The notes beneath the pieces are model-generated. The model was not told where the DNA came from. It saw only the letters and a list, made by a program, of their open reading frames with translations, and searched no databases. From contig NZ_JARZAG010000018.1 in NCBI RefSeq assembly GCF_029892155.1, positions 1 to 64,000 of the forward strand: a stretch of 64,000 nt of DNA, given 5' to 3'. Positions 40,191-48,652 of the stretch are shown here, in pieces. This DNA is from Kitasatospora sp. GAS204B. Its GTDB lineage: Bacteria; Actinomycetota; Actinomycetes; Streptomycetales; Streptomycetaceae. Each line of letters begins with the position of its first letter. Within the stretch, counting starts at the first letter, position 1. The translations under genes were made by a program, and so were the position numbers.

Positions 40191-40203
40191 GGAACTTATT
40201 TCC
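40191..40203. promoter_or_regulatory. RpiR/MurR operator candidate GGAA-N5-TTCC
   Basis: GGAACTTATTTCC lies in the 48-bp gap between the divergent EamA transporter and RpiR regulator genes, just upstream of the regulator's -10 box. Inverted GGAA/TTCC halves are the usual shape of sites for this regulator family. Confidence 0.5.
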
Positions 40204-40207
40204 GCGC

Positions 40208-40213
40208 TATCGT
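40208..40213 (+). promoter_or_regulatory. -10 hexamer of a probably leaderless promoter (RpiR gene)
   Basis: TATCGT ends 6 nt before the ATG at 40220; no Shine-Dalgarno. Confidence 0.5.
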
Positions 40214-40219
40214 AGACCC

Positions 40220-41077
40220 ATGGAATCCAGTTCCGTGAACGACGGTCAGCTCGCCGCCCACATCCGCGCCCATCTACCGGAGCTGCGCGACGCGGAGGCA
40301 CGCGTCGCGCAGGTCGTCCTCGACCAAGGCGCCGAGCTGGCGAGCCTGACCATCGGTGATGTCGCCGCACTGGCCGGCACCGCACCGTCCTCGGTGGTCC
40401 GCGCCTGCCAGCGGCTCGGCTTCCGCGGCTTCCAGCAGCTGAAGCTCGCGGCCGCCCGTCAGGCGCCCCGCCCGGCCGCCGGCCAGCACCCCGCCTCCCA
40501 GGACCCGGCCGCCCGGGCGCTGGCCGACACGCTGCGCGCGGCCCGCGAGGCGCTGGACGGGCTGACCGCGACCCTGGACCCGACGGGCCTGCGCGCGGCC
40601 GCCGAACTGCTCGACGCGGCGAGCCGGGTGCTGGTGATCGGCGCCGGGCTCTCCGGCGCGGTGGCACTGGACGCGGCGTACCGCCTGCGCGCCCTGGGCT
40701 GCGCCGTCGACGCGCCGGCCGACCCCAGCACCGCCCAACTGGCCGCCGGGCTGCTGCCGCCCAGCGCCGTCTGCCTGGCCATCAGCCACACCGGCGCCAC
40801 CCGCACCACGGTCGACGCCGCCCGCCTGGCCCGGGACGCGGGCGCCGACGTGATCGCCCTGACCAGCACCGCCCACTCCCCGCTGGGCGAGCTGAGCAGC
40901 CGCACCCTGGTGGCCGGCGGCCAGGACCTGATCCTCGGCCTGGAGACCGTCGCCAGCCGGCTGGCCCACCTCGCGGTGATCGACGCCCTCGCGCTGACCC
41001 TGCTGACGCTGCGCGGCGCGAGCGCGGAGCAGGCGCTCTTCCTGTCCGCCGGCATCACCGCGGACCACCTCTACTGA
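40220..41077 (+). CDS. MurR/RpiR family transcriptional regulator
   Basis: Protein of 285 aa. The N-terminal HTH_6 domain (LTIGDVAALAGTAPSSVVRACQRLGFRGFQQLKLAAARQ) is followed by a SIS sugar-phosphate-binding domain (VLVIGAGLSGAVALDAAYRL...AISHTGATRTTVDAARLARDAGADVIALT). It should sense a sugar phosphate or amino-sugar phosphate and control the divergent EamA transporter. Translation looks leaderless. Confidence 0.9.
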   Translation: MESSSVNDGQLAAHIRAHLPELRDAEARVAQVVLDQGAELASLTIGDVAALAGTAPSSVVRACQRLGFRGFQQLKLAAARQAPRPAAGQHPASQDPAARALADTLRAAREALDGLTATLDPTGLRAAAELLDAASRVLVIGAGLSGAVALDAAYRLRALGCAVDAPADPSTAQLAAGLLPPSAVCLAISHTGATRTTVDAARLARDAGADVIALTSTAHSPLGELSSRTLVAGGQDLILGLETVASRLAHLAVIDALALTLLTLRGASAEQALFLSAGITADHLY

Positions 41078-41126
41078 CCTTCCGGGAGCAGCGAGGCCGG
41101 CCAGCAGGGCCGGTCGCCGGGGCCGG

Positions 41127-42359
41127 TCATCGGGGCCGGTCAGCACCCAGCCGGTGCCCGCCGAAGCCGTTGCCGCCGCCCGCGTTCTGCCACCACTCCT
41201 CGATCGCGCGCTGGTCCATCGCCGCCCAGTCGGGGGTCTCGGTGACCTGGGCCCGGCCCAGGCTGCGGCCGAGTTCGACGGTGGCCCGGCCGAGCGGGGC
41301 ACGCTCGGCGCTGTAGGCGGCCAGCGCCTCGTCCAGGGTGGCCGCCGAGCCGAGCGCGTGCTCCAGGGCGGCGGCGTCCTGCAAGGCCTTGATCGCGCCG
41401 CTGCCGGTGTTGGGGCGGGCGATCGCGGCGGCGTCGCCGAGCAGCGCGAGGCGGCCGTCGGCGAAGCGCGGGGTGGCCATGTCGTACATGGGCTGGACGA
41501 ACCGCTCGTCCGGCGGGGTCCGCGCGATCACCTCCTGCCAGTACGGCGGGAAGTGCTCGTCCACCAGCTCCTGCTGATGGCGCGCCAGGTCGGCGGGCAC
41601 GGCGCGCGGGTGGGTGCTGGTCGGGTCGGCGAAGCGGGCCGCGGCGGCGGGCGGCGGGACCGCGTAGAAGACCCAGTTGACGGCGGTGCCGGTGCCCTCC
41701 CGCCCGGGGATCCGGTAGACGATCATGTGGCCGCCGGGCCAGACGACGGTCGCCGCGTCCGCCTCGCGGAAGGCCTCGGGCGGGTCGGGCAGCCGGTCGG
41801 CGGGCAGGGTGCCGCGCCAGGCCAGGTAGCCGCCGTAGCCTGCCACGGCGTCCGGGTCGATCGCCGCGCGCACCAGGGAGCGGTAGCCGTCCGCGCCGAC
41901 GACCAGGTCGAACCGCTCCTCAGCGCCGTCCGCCAGGCGCAGCCGCACGCCGTCGGCCTGGGGCTCGACGCCGGCGACGGCGGTGCCCGTCCGGTACCGC
42001 ACGCTCGCCGGGATCCGGCCGCGCAGCTCGCGCCAGAGCGAGCCCCAGCTGTACGAGCGGAACGGCATCGGCAGCGCGGCGATCTCCCGCCCGGCGTGCT
42101 CGGCCCCGTCGCGTACCACCCAGGGCCGCCGGGCCAGTTGGACCCACGGCATGGCGGCGTCGAGGTAGCCGGCCGCCGCCAGCTCGGCGTACCGGTCGTT
42201 GTGCAGCGCGAGGCCGACGCCCAGGTCCTGGAGCCGCCCGGTGGACCGTTCGAACACCACTACCTCGGCCGCACCCGCCCGCGTCGCGGCGAGCGCGCCG
42301 GCGCACCCCGCGATACTCCCGCCCACCACGGCCACCCGTGCCCCGCGTACCGCTGCCAC
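41127..42359 (-). CDS. FAD-dependent monooxygenase (PHBH fold)
   Basis: Protein of 410 aa of the group A flavoprotein hydroxylases, closest in layout to 2,6-dihydroxypyridine hydroxylase-like enzymes. FAD motifs: GxGxxG variant VAVVGGSIAGCAGALAATRAG, the D-G motif LVVGADGYRSLVRAA, and the GD motif ALLGDAAAIARPNTGSGAIKALQDA. It would hydroxylate an aromatic or heteroaromatic ring with NAD(P)H and O2. GTG at 42359 follows GGGGGGA at 5 nt. It has no cotranscribed neighbour. Confidence 0.87.
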   Translation of the reverse strand: MAAVRGARVAVVGGSIAGCAGALAATRAGAAEVVVFERSTGRLQDLGVGLALHNDRYAELAAAGYLDAAMPWVQLARRPWVVRDGAEHAGREIAALPMPFRSYSWGSLWRELRGRIPASVRYRTGTAVAGVEPQADGVRLRLADGAEERFDLVVGADGYRSLVRAAIDPDAVAGYGGYLAWRGTLPADRLPDPPEAFREADAATVVWPGGHMIVYRIPGREGTGTAVNWVFYAVPPPAAAARFADPTSTHPRAVPADLARHQQELVDEHFPPYWQEVIARTPPDERFVQPMYDMATPRFADGRLALLGDAAAIARPNTGSGAIKALQDAAALEHALGSAATLDEALAAYSAERAPLGRATVELGRSLGRAQVTETPDWAAMDQRAIEEWWQNAGGGNGFGGHRLGADRPR

Positions 42360-42599
42360 CTGGTTCCCCCCTGCGTTCGCCCGTTGCCGACGGCGTACGG
42401 GACACGCTACCGACTCCCGACGATCAGGTCACCATGGTCCGGCCGCGGCCGGCCGGCGGCGGCGCGGTGATACCCGGATGCCCTCAGCCCACCTCCGCAA
42501 ATTATGACATTCCGTCATTTACAGTACTTTCCGGCACAGCTGACGTGCCGTCCGGCCGGTCCGGGCCGGATCAGCAGAGCCCAAGGGAGCAGCCAGATC

Positions 42600-43760
42600 G
42601 TGCAGCGCCTCACCCGTCTCGCCGTCGCCGCGGCGACCGCACTCGCCGCGGCGGCCGTGTCCGCCCCCACCGCCTCCGCCACCCTGCCGGCGGCCGACTC
42701 GCAGCCGCACCCGCACGGCGGCCACCACGCCGTCTTCGTGCAGAACAACAGCCTGGCCGGCAACCAGATCTTCGCCTACCACCGCTCCGACGACGGCCAG
42801 TTGACGCCGGCCGGCAGTCACGACACCGGCGGCCTCGGCGGCATGCTGAACGGCTCGGCGGCCGACCACCTCGCCTCGCAGGGCTCGCTCACCTACGACG
42901 AGCAGCACGCGCTGCTCTACGCCGTGAACGCGGGCAGCGACACCGTCACCGTCTTCGCGGTCGACGGCGACCACCTGGAGCGGCGTCAGGTCGTCTCCTC
43001 CGGCGGCCGGTTCCCGGTCAGCGTCGCCGTGCACGGCGACGTGGTCTACGTCCTGAACGCGCTGGACGGCGGCTCGATCCAGGGCTACCGGGTGCACGAC
43101 GGCCACCTCGACAAGAAGGACGACTGGCACCGCTGCCTGGGCCTGGACCCCAACGCCACGCCGCAGTTCACCAACACTCCGGGGCAGGTCGGCTTCACCG
43201 CCAACGGCAGCCAGCTGATCGTCACCACCAAGGCCAACGGCAACAACCTCGACGTCTTCAAGATCGACCGCGACGGCGCGCCCGCCGCCGACCCGGTGGT
43301 CACCAATGTCCCCGGCGCGGTGCCCTTCGGCTTCGTCCAGAACGGCCACGGCGGCATCTTCCTGACCCTGACCGGGCCGAACGCGCTGTCCACCTTCCAG
43401 ATCCACGGCGACGGCAAGGCGACCCAGCAGGCCTTCGCCGCCACCGGGCAGTCGGCCACCTGCTGGGTGGTCAAGGTGGACGACCTGCTCTACACCTCCA
43501 ACGCGGGCAGCGCGACGCTCAGCGGTTTCCGGGCCTCCGACCACGGCGGGACGCTCACCCCGCTCGGCAACACGCCGACCGACCCGGGCACCGTCGACGC
43601 CGCCGCCTCGATCACCCCGGCCGGGCGGTACCTGTACGTGCAGACCGGCGGCAACGGCATCGTCGACGAGTTCGCGGTCAACACCGACGGCTCGCTGACG
43701 CAGATCGGCGCGCAGACCGTGCCCGACGCGGTCGGCGGCGAGGGCATCGTCGCGTTCTGA
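42600..43760 (+). CDS. secreted beta-propeller (lactonase-like) protein
   Basis: Protein of 386 aa with a signal peptide ending ASA-T (about residue 28). The rest is a seven-bladed propeller of the 6-phosphogluconolactonase (Pgl)-like family: repeated blades such as HAVFVQNNSLAGNQIFAYHRSDDGQLTPAG, LLYAVNAGSDTVTVFAVDGDHLERRQ and YLYVQTGGNGIVDEFAVNTDGSLTQIG. Secretion argues against a sugar-phosphate role; binding or lactone hydrolysis outside is likelier. GTG 42600 has GGGAG at 10 nt. An AT-rich promoter patch with ATGAC-N5-GTCAT lies at about 42505-42530. Confidence 0.8.
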   Translation: MQRLTRLAVAAATALAAAAVSAPTASATLPAADSQPHPHGGHHAVFVQNNSLAGNQIFAYHRSDDGQLTPAGSHDTGGLGGMLNGSAADHLASQGSLTYDEQHALLYAVNAGSDTVTVFAVDGDHLERRQVVSSGGRFPVSVAVHGDVVYVLNALDGGSIQGYRVHDGHLDKKDDWHRCLGLDPNATPQFTNTPGQVGFTANGSQLIVTTKANGNNLDVFKIDRDGAPAADPVVTNVPGAVPFGFVQNGHGGIFLTLTGPNALSTFQIHGDGKATQQAFAATGQSATCWVVKVDDLLYTSNAGSATLSGFRASDHGGTLTPLGNTPTDPGTVDAAASITPAGRYLYVQTGGNGIVDEFAVNTDGSLTQIGAQTVPDAVGGEGIVAF

Positions 43761-43781
43761 CGCGCCCGCACCGGCACGGCT

Positions 43782-43814
43782 CGGCCCCGGCCGCCATCCC
43801 GGCGGCCGGGGCCG
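43782..43814. terminator. strong bidirectional terminator hairpin
   Basis: Perfect 14-bp GC-rich stem (43782-43795 with 43801-43814; CGGCCCCGGCCGCC / GGCGGCCGGGGCCG) and a 5-nt loop, between convergent genes ending at 43760 and 43827. Confidence 0.75.
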
Positions 43815-43826
43815 TGGCCCGCGGTG

Positions 43827-44471
43827 CTACGGCCGGGTGAAGGTCAGGTGGGTGACGCCGCTGGGGGTGGTCACCGACTCGATCCGGAAGCGCTCCTCGA
43901 GCCCTTCGAGGCCGTCCCACAGCCGCTCGCCGCGGCCCAGCAGGATCGGCACCACCACGACGTGCAAGTGGTCGATCAGATCCGCCGCCAGGAAGTCGCG
44001 GACCGTGGCCGGCCCGCCGCCGATCCGCACGTCCAGGCCGCCCGCGGCCTCGCGCGCCTGGCGCAGCGCCTCCTCGGGCGTGGCGTCGATGAAGTGGAAC
44101 GTGGTGCCCCCGGCCATCTCCACGGACGGGCGCGGGTGGTGGGTCAGCACGAACACCGGCGTGTGGAACGGCGGGTTGGGGCCCCACCAGCCGGTCCACT
44201 CGTGGTCCTCCCACGGGCCGCGCTGCGGACCGAACTTGTTGCGGCCCATGATCTCCGCGCCGATGCCCTCGGCCCAGGTGCGGGCCATGGCCTCGTCCAC
44301 TCCGCTGCCGCCGCCGCTCTTCCCCTGCATCTCCTGGAAGGTCCGGGTCGGGAAGAACCAGTCGTGCAGCCGGTGGCCGGCGTGGCCGAACGGCATTTCG
44401 AGGGTCTGCCCCTCGCCGGTGCCGAAGCCGTCCAGCGAGACCGAGAAGTTGTGGACTCTCACACGGGACAT
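43827..44471 (-). CDS. dihydrofolate-reductase-fold (RibD C-terminal) protein
   Basis: Protein of 214 aa of the RibD_C family: first strand RVRVHNFSVSLDGFGTG, then AEIMGRNKFG, TPVFVLTHHPRPSVEMAGGTTFHFI and VRIGGGPATVRDFLAADLIDHLHVVVVPILLGRGERLWDGL. These small NADPH-binding reductases are stand-alone relatives of the riboflavin deaminase/reductase; the substrate is unknown. AAGGA lies about 9 nt upstream of the ATG. Confidence 0.87.
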   Translation of the reverse strand: MSRVRVHNFSVSLDGFGTGEGQTLEMPFGHAGHRLHDWFFPTRTFQEMQGKSGGGSGVDEAMARTWAEGIGAEIMGRNKFGPQRGPWEDHEWTGWWGPNPPFHTPVFVLTHHPRPSVEMAGGTTFHFIDATPEEALRQAREAAGGLDVRIGGGPATVRDFLAADLIDHLHVVVVPILLGRGERLWDGLEGLEERFRIESVTTPSGVTHLTFTRP

Positions 44472-44671
44472 GGCATGTCATCCTTCCTCTGGCGATGTGC
44501 TTTCACTTGCGCTTGCGCTTGCCGAGCACTCTGCCAGGCGACAGTGTCAGACCGGGTGATCTCAGCGGGTGGCATGTGACGTGATGTCGGCGGGTCGCGC
44601 CGATGAGCGGACACGCCGTTCTGCCGGCCCACCGAGAAAACCCATTGCGAGTGACCCGCATCGCATGTCTG

Positions 44672-44692
44672 ACTGATCGGCCACCGATCAGT
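44672..44692. promoter_or_regulatory. perfect palindrome adjacent to a ribosome binding site
   Basis: ACTGATCGG-CCA-CCGATCAGT ends exactly where the GAGGGA of the following GNAT gene begins. It could be an operator or an mRNA hairpin that limits ribosome access. The rest of the 229-bp gap between the divergent genes shows no other element. Confidence 0.5.
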
Positions 44693-44700
44693 GAGGGAAC

Positions 44701-45279
44701 ATGACGACGTCGCTGCCCACCCCCTCGTTGCACACCGCTCGCCTTCGACTGCGTGCGTTCGAAGACGCGGATGCGAACAACCTCTTCGCACTGCACAGCA
44801 GCGCCTACGTGCTGCGCTACTGGGACTCGCCACCGTGGAGCGAACGCGGGCGCGCCGAGAAGTTCATCACCGCTTGCCGGCAGATGGCACAGGAGGGCAC
44901 CGGGGCGCGGCTGGCCGTGGATCGTGTCTCCGACGGGGCGTTCATCGGCTGGTGCAGCCTGAACGCGTGGAATCCGGACTACCGCAGCGCGTCGCTCGGC
45001 TACTGCTTCGACGATGCGGCGTGGGGCCACGGCTACGCGACCGAGGCCGCGCGCGCCTTGCTGCGGTGGGCGTTCGACACGCTGGAGCTGAATCGCGTCC
45101 AAGCTGAGGCCGATACGCGCAACGTGGCCTCTGCCCGCGTGCTGGAGAAGCTCGGCTTCGTGCGTGAAGGGACGTTGCGGGAGGACTGCGTCGTCAACGG
45201 CGAGGTCTCCGACTCGTGGGTCTACGGGCTGATCAGGCGGGAGTGGCGCCCGTCGTCGGAGCCGGTTCCCGCCCGCTGA
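44701..45279 (+). CDS. GNAT family N-acetyltransferase (RimJ/RimL type)
   Basis: Protein of 192 aa: TARLRLRAFEDADANNLFALHSSAYVLRYWDSPPW is the family opening, GYCFDDAAWGHGYATEAARALLRWAFDTLELNRVQAEADTRNVASARVLEKLGFVREGTL the acetyl-CoA and C-terminal region. Complete. The substrate is likely a ribosomal or other N-terminus, or a small amine such as an antibiotic. GAGGG lies only 3-4 nt from the ATG. Confidence 0.87.
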   Translation: MTTSLPTPSLHTARLRLRAFEDADANNLFALHSSAYVLRYWDSPPWSERGRAEKFITACRQMAQEGTGARLAVDRVSDGAFIGWCSLNAWNPDYRSASLGYCFDDAAWGHGYATEAARALLRWAFDTLELNRVQAEADTRNVASARVLEKLGFVREGTLREDCVVNGEVSDSWVYGLIRREWRPSSEPVPAR

Positions 45280-45325
45280 GTCACCTCGCTCGGCACCCGG
45301 TCTCGGTCCGGCTCCGAACCACTGA

Positions 45326-46981
45326 TCACCGCGCCTCATCCACGCACGACGGCGAACCGGACGGCTCCCGCGTGTCGTGCACCGCCCGGCCGCCCAGCAG
45401 GGTGAGCTCGGGGAGCAGGGCGGCCAGTTGCTCGGCGGGGCAGTTGAGCGGGTCGGCCGGCCAGAGGGTGAGGTCGGCGAGGTGGCCGGGGGCGAGGGTG
45501 CCGCGCAGGTCGGTCTCGCCGAGCAGGCGGGCGGCGTTGGTGGTGTGCAGGGCGATCGCCTCGGGGCGGCTGATGGCGTGCCGGGCGCCTTGGACGCCGG
45601 CCAGGGTCTGCCGGGTGGTCATGCCCCAGACCGAGGTCATCGCGCCGAACGGGCCGACCGGGAAGTCGGAGCCGGCCGTGAGCAGCGCCCCCTCGTCCAG
45701 CCACTCGCGCAGCGGGAACAGGTCGGCGACCCGGTCGGCGCCCCACTCGCGGATCTGGGCACCGGCGGCGTCGTGCAGCAGCGGGTGCTGGACGGTGACC
45801 GGGATGCCCAGCTCGATCGCCCGCTCGCGCTGCTCGGGGCGGGCCAGGCCGCCGTGTTCGATCACCAGGGTGCCGGCGGGCAGGCCCGGGTGGCGGCGCA
45901 GCACCTCCTCGTAGACGTCGAGCAGGACCCGCAGGCCGCGGTCGCCCCAGGCGTGGCTGCCGACCCGCCAGCCACGCCGCACGACCGCGTCCACCGCGTC
46001 GGCCAGCGGCTCGGGCTCCCAGTGCAGGCTGCCGCAGTAGCAGTCGCGGCCGGCGTAGGGCTGCTCCAGGGCGCCGGCTTCGATGCCGCCGTCGATGCCG
46101 AACTTGACGCCCCAGACGCTGAGCCAGTCGTCCTCGTTCGCCCCGCTCTCCTGCCAGTCGGCCATCCCGTCCAGCAGGTGCTCGACCTGGGCGAGGCTGT
46201 TCAGGCCGATGGCCGAGACCAGGGCGCGGACCCGGACGCCGAGCGCGCCGGCCTGCCGGGCGGCGCGCAGCACCGGGAGGTCGGCGAGCGGGACCATGCA
46301 GTCGCGGACCGTGCCGATGCCGGTGGCGGCGTAGGCGTGCGAGGCGGCCCGCAGGCCCTCGATCCGGGCGGCCAGGTCGGGGCGCGGCAGCAGGCGCTCG
46401 GCCTGCGCGGCGGCGGCGCCGATCAGCCGGCCGGTGAGCCGGCCTTCGGCGTCGCGCTCCAGCTGGCCGCCGGCCGGGTCGGGGCTCTCGGGTCCGAAGC
46501 CGGTCAGGCGCAGCGCGGGCGAGTTGAGCACCACGTTGTAGGCGCCGCGCTTGACCAGCACGGGGTGCTCGGTGGTGACGGCGTCCAGCTCGGCGATGCT
46601 CGGGAAGCGCCGCTCCGCGAGGTTGAACTCCTGCCAGTTGATGGTGGTGCGGATCCACTCCCCCGGCGCCGTGGTGGCGGCGCGCCGCCGGATCAGGTCG
46701 AGGAACTCCGGGAGGTCGCGGGCCTGGTGGACCGGGACGTCGTGGACGCTGCTCGCGGCGAGGATCAGGTGGGTGTGGGTGTCGTCGAAGGCCGGCAGCA
46801 CGGTGGCGTCCGGGCGATCCAGCACGAGGGTGGCGGGCGTGATCCAGTCGTCCAGCCCGTTCGGGTCGGGCGACAGGGCGGTGATCCGCTCACCCTGGAC
46901 CGCCAGCGCCCGTTGCGGGGCCTGGCCGGGGACGAGGGTGTGGACGGCACCCGCGCGGAGCACCAGGTCGGCATCGGGCAT
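45326..46981 (-). CDS. amidohydrolase (YtcJ-like)
   Basis: Protein of 551 aa of the amidohydrolase superfamily. The metal-binding H-x-H is in FDDTHTHLILAAS, further ligands in VGSHAWGDRG and LVIEHGGLARPEQRE, and the catalytic Asp in LLTAGSDFPVGPFGAMTSVWGMTTR. YtcJ-like enzymes hydrolyse N-acyl or cyclic amides and lack the bridging Lys. ATG at 46981 has GGGAG at 10 nt. It lies at the 3' end of the catabolic gene run, 20 bp behind the PaaX-type regulator on the same strand, so may act on amide substrates of that pathway. Confidence 0.85.
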   Translation of the reverse strand: MPDADLVLRAGAVHTLVPGQAPQRALAVQGERITALSPDPNGLDDWITPATLVLDRPDATVLPAFDDTHTHLILAASSVHDVPVHQARDLPEFLDLIRRRAATTAPGEWIRTTINWQEFNLAERRFPSIAELDAVTTEHPVLVKRGAYNVVLNSPALRLTGFGPESPDPAGGQLERDAEGRLTGRLIGAAAAQAERLLPRPDLAARIEGLRAASHAYAATGIGTVRDCMVPLADLPVLRAARQAGALGVRVRALVSAIGLNSLAQVEHLLDGMADWQESGANEDDWLSVWGVKFGIDGGIEAGALEQPYAGRDCYCGSLHWEPEPLADAVDAVVRRGWRVGSHAWGDRGLRVLLDVYEEVLRRHPGLPAGTLVIEHGGLARPEQRERAIELGIPVTVQHPLLHDAAGAQIREWGADRVADLFPLREWLDEGALLTAGSDFPVGPFGAMTSVWGMTTRQTLAGVQGARHAISRPEAIALHTTNAARLLGETDLRGTLAPGHLADLTLWPADPLNCPAEQLAALLPELTLLGGRAVHDTREPSGSPSCVDEAR

Positions 46982-47001
46982 GGTGGGCGGGCTCCCTGAT
47001 C

Positions 47002-47835
47002 TCACGGGTGGGTGACGGATGCGGTCAGCAGGCCGGTGACCCGCTCGACGTGACGCAGGCTCGGTTCGGCGAGCAGCGCGTGCAGCTCGGCGAAGACCCG
47101 GCGGGCCGCGGCGGCGTTCCAGTCGGCGGGCAGCAGTTCGGGCGGCAGCCCCGGGTCCAGGTAGGGCAGCCGGCGCCACTGGGTCAGCATCGGCAGGTAG
47201 GCGCGGAAGGCGGCCGCCGGGTCCGGCACGGGCCCCAGCCGCGCGGCGAGCGGCCGGTGGGCCTCGTCGAACTCGGCGTACTGGGCCTCGATCGCCGGGA
47301 AGTCCCACCAGCCGCTGACCGCCTCACGCAGTTCGGCGAAGGCCGCGTACCCGCCGGTGAACAGGTGGACGTAGGCGCTCAGGCCGGTCCGGCGCAGCAT
47401 CAGTTCGGCGTCCGGCAGCAGCCGGGCGGGCGCCAGCCAGACGCCCGGGGCGGCGTTGCCGAAGCCCAGCCAGCTGAGCCGGGAGCGCAGTTGGTGGCGG
47501 TGCGCCCGCTCGGACTCCGGCACCGAGAAGAGCGCGATCACCCAGCCGTCGGCCAGCCGGGCGGGCTCCAGGCTGCCGAAGATCCGGCGGTCGCCCTCGT
47601 CGAAGACCGGGCCCATCGCCGGGCTCAGCCGGTAGCCGGTGCCGGCCTCGCGGCGCTCCTGGACCAGCGTTCCGGCCTTCTTCAGCCGGGAGATCGCCGA
47701 GCGCACCGCCTGGCTGCCCACGTCCAGTTCGGCCATCAGCGCGATCAGGTCGGAGACCGGGATCCAGCCGCCCAGCCGCCGCACGAACGCACCGTAGACG
47801 GTGCTGATCAGGGCGCTGGGTCTGGTCTCCGACAT
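47002..47835 (-). CDS. PaaX family transcriptional regulator
   Basis: Protein of 277 aa. N-terminal winged helix (ALISTVYGAFVRRLGGWIPVSDLIALMAELDVGSQAVRSAISRLKKAGTLVQERR) and the PaaX middle and C-terminal domains (GWVIALFSVPESERAHRHQLRSRLSWLGFG, then the YLPMLTQWRRLPYLDPGLPPELLP signature). PaaX proteins are repressors released by aryl-CoA thioesters such as phenylacetyl-CoA; here a salicylyl- or gentisyl-CoA ligand is an attractive inference because the neighbours make these. The ATG at 47835 follows AAGGAG. Confidence 0.88.
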   Translation of the reverse strand: MSETRPSALISTVYGAFVRRLGGWIPVSDLIALMAELDVGSQAVRSAISRLKKAGTLVQERREAGTGYRLSPAMGPVFDEGDRRIFGSLEPARLADGWVIALFSVPESERAHRHQLRSRLSWLGFGNAAPGVWLAPARLLPDAELMLRRTGLSAYVHLFTGGYAAFAELREAVSGWWDFPAIEAQYAEFDEAHRPLAARLGPVPDPAAAFRAYLPMLTQWRRLPYLDPGLPPELLPADWNAAAARRVFAELHALLAEPSLRHVERVTGLLTASVTHP

Positions 47836-47884
47836 GCTCGCCTCTCCTTGGGCCGTCCTGGTGATCATACGCAGTGCCAGTTGC

Positions 47885-48652
47885 TCAGCCGGACTCGGCG
47901 AAGGCTCCGGAGAGCAGGTGCCCGGCACCGGGGGCGACGGCGGGCAGGCCGAGCGCGCGCAGCAGTTGGTGGGCGGTGCAGATCGAGGCGGAGACCACCG
48001 GCTTGCCGAGCAGCTGTTCGGCGTCCGCCACGGCGGCCAGCGAGGGCAGTTGGACGCAGGCGGAGAGCACCACGGCGTCGGCGTCCGCGTGCGCCAGGGC
48101 GCTCGCGATGCCCGGCAGCGCGGCCGGGTCGTGGGCGGCGACCGCCAGGTTGTCGGGGATCTCCAGCGAGGTGTGGTCGAGCACCTCGATGCCCTCGGCG
48201 CCGAGGTACTCCACCACCAGCCGGGTCAGCGGGCGCAGGTAGGGGGCGACCAGGGCGATCTTCTTGGCGCCCAGCACCTGGAGCCCGTGCACCAGGGCGC
48301 CCGCGCTGGTGACCACGGGAGCCGGCGCGCCGTTCTCCACGGTGCGCCGGTGCAGCCGCTCCTCGGACACCCGGTGGTAGCCCTGACCCATGCTCATGAT
48401 GGCCACCAGGCAGGCGTAGCCGAGCACGTCCACCCGCGCGTCGGAGAGCTCCAGCGCGCAGCGGTCGGAGTCGGCGTCCATCGCCCTGAGCTGCTCGGGG
48501 GTGACCTGGGTCATCCGCATCCGGCTGGAGTGGAAGGTGAAGCGCTCGGGAGCGATGGTCTCGCGGGCCCGCAGGATCGCCGGGACCTCGGTCTCCATGG
48601 TGACGTTGGAGCTGGGGACGATCTGGCCGATGCGGTAGCTGCGGGCGCTCAT
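47885..48652 (-). CDS. maleate cis-trans isomerase-like protein (Asp/Glu racemase superfamily)
   Basis: Protein of 255 aa. RIGQIVPSSNVTMETEVPAIL is the opening of maleate isomerase/arylmalonate decarboxylase-type enzymes. Both catalytic Cys are present: GYACLVAIMSMG (about residue 80) and LSACVQLPSL (about residue 197). It would convert maleate to fumarate. The ATG overlaps the stop of the upstream hydrolase gene (ATGA), so it completes gentisate breakdown in the same operon. Confidence 0.85.
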   Translation of the reverse strand: MSARSYRIGQIVPSSNVTMETEVPAILRARETIAPERFTFHSSRMRMTQVTPEQLRAMDADSDRCALELSDARVDVLGYACLVAIMSMGQGYHRVSEERLHRRTVENGAPAPVVTSAGALVHGLQVLGAKKIALVAPYLRPLTRLVVEYLGAEGIEVLDHTSLEIPDNLAVAAHDPAALPGIASALAHADADAVVLSACVQLPSLAAVADAEQLLGKPVVSASICTAHQLLRALGLPAVAPGAGHLLSGAFAESG

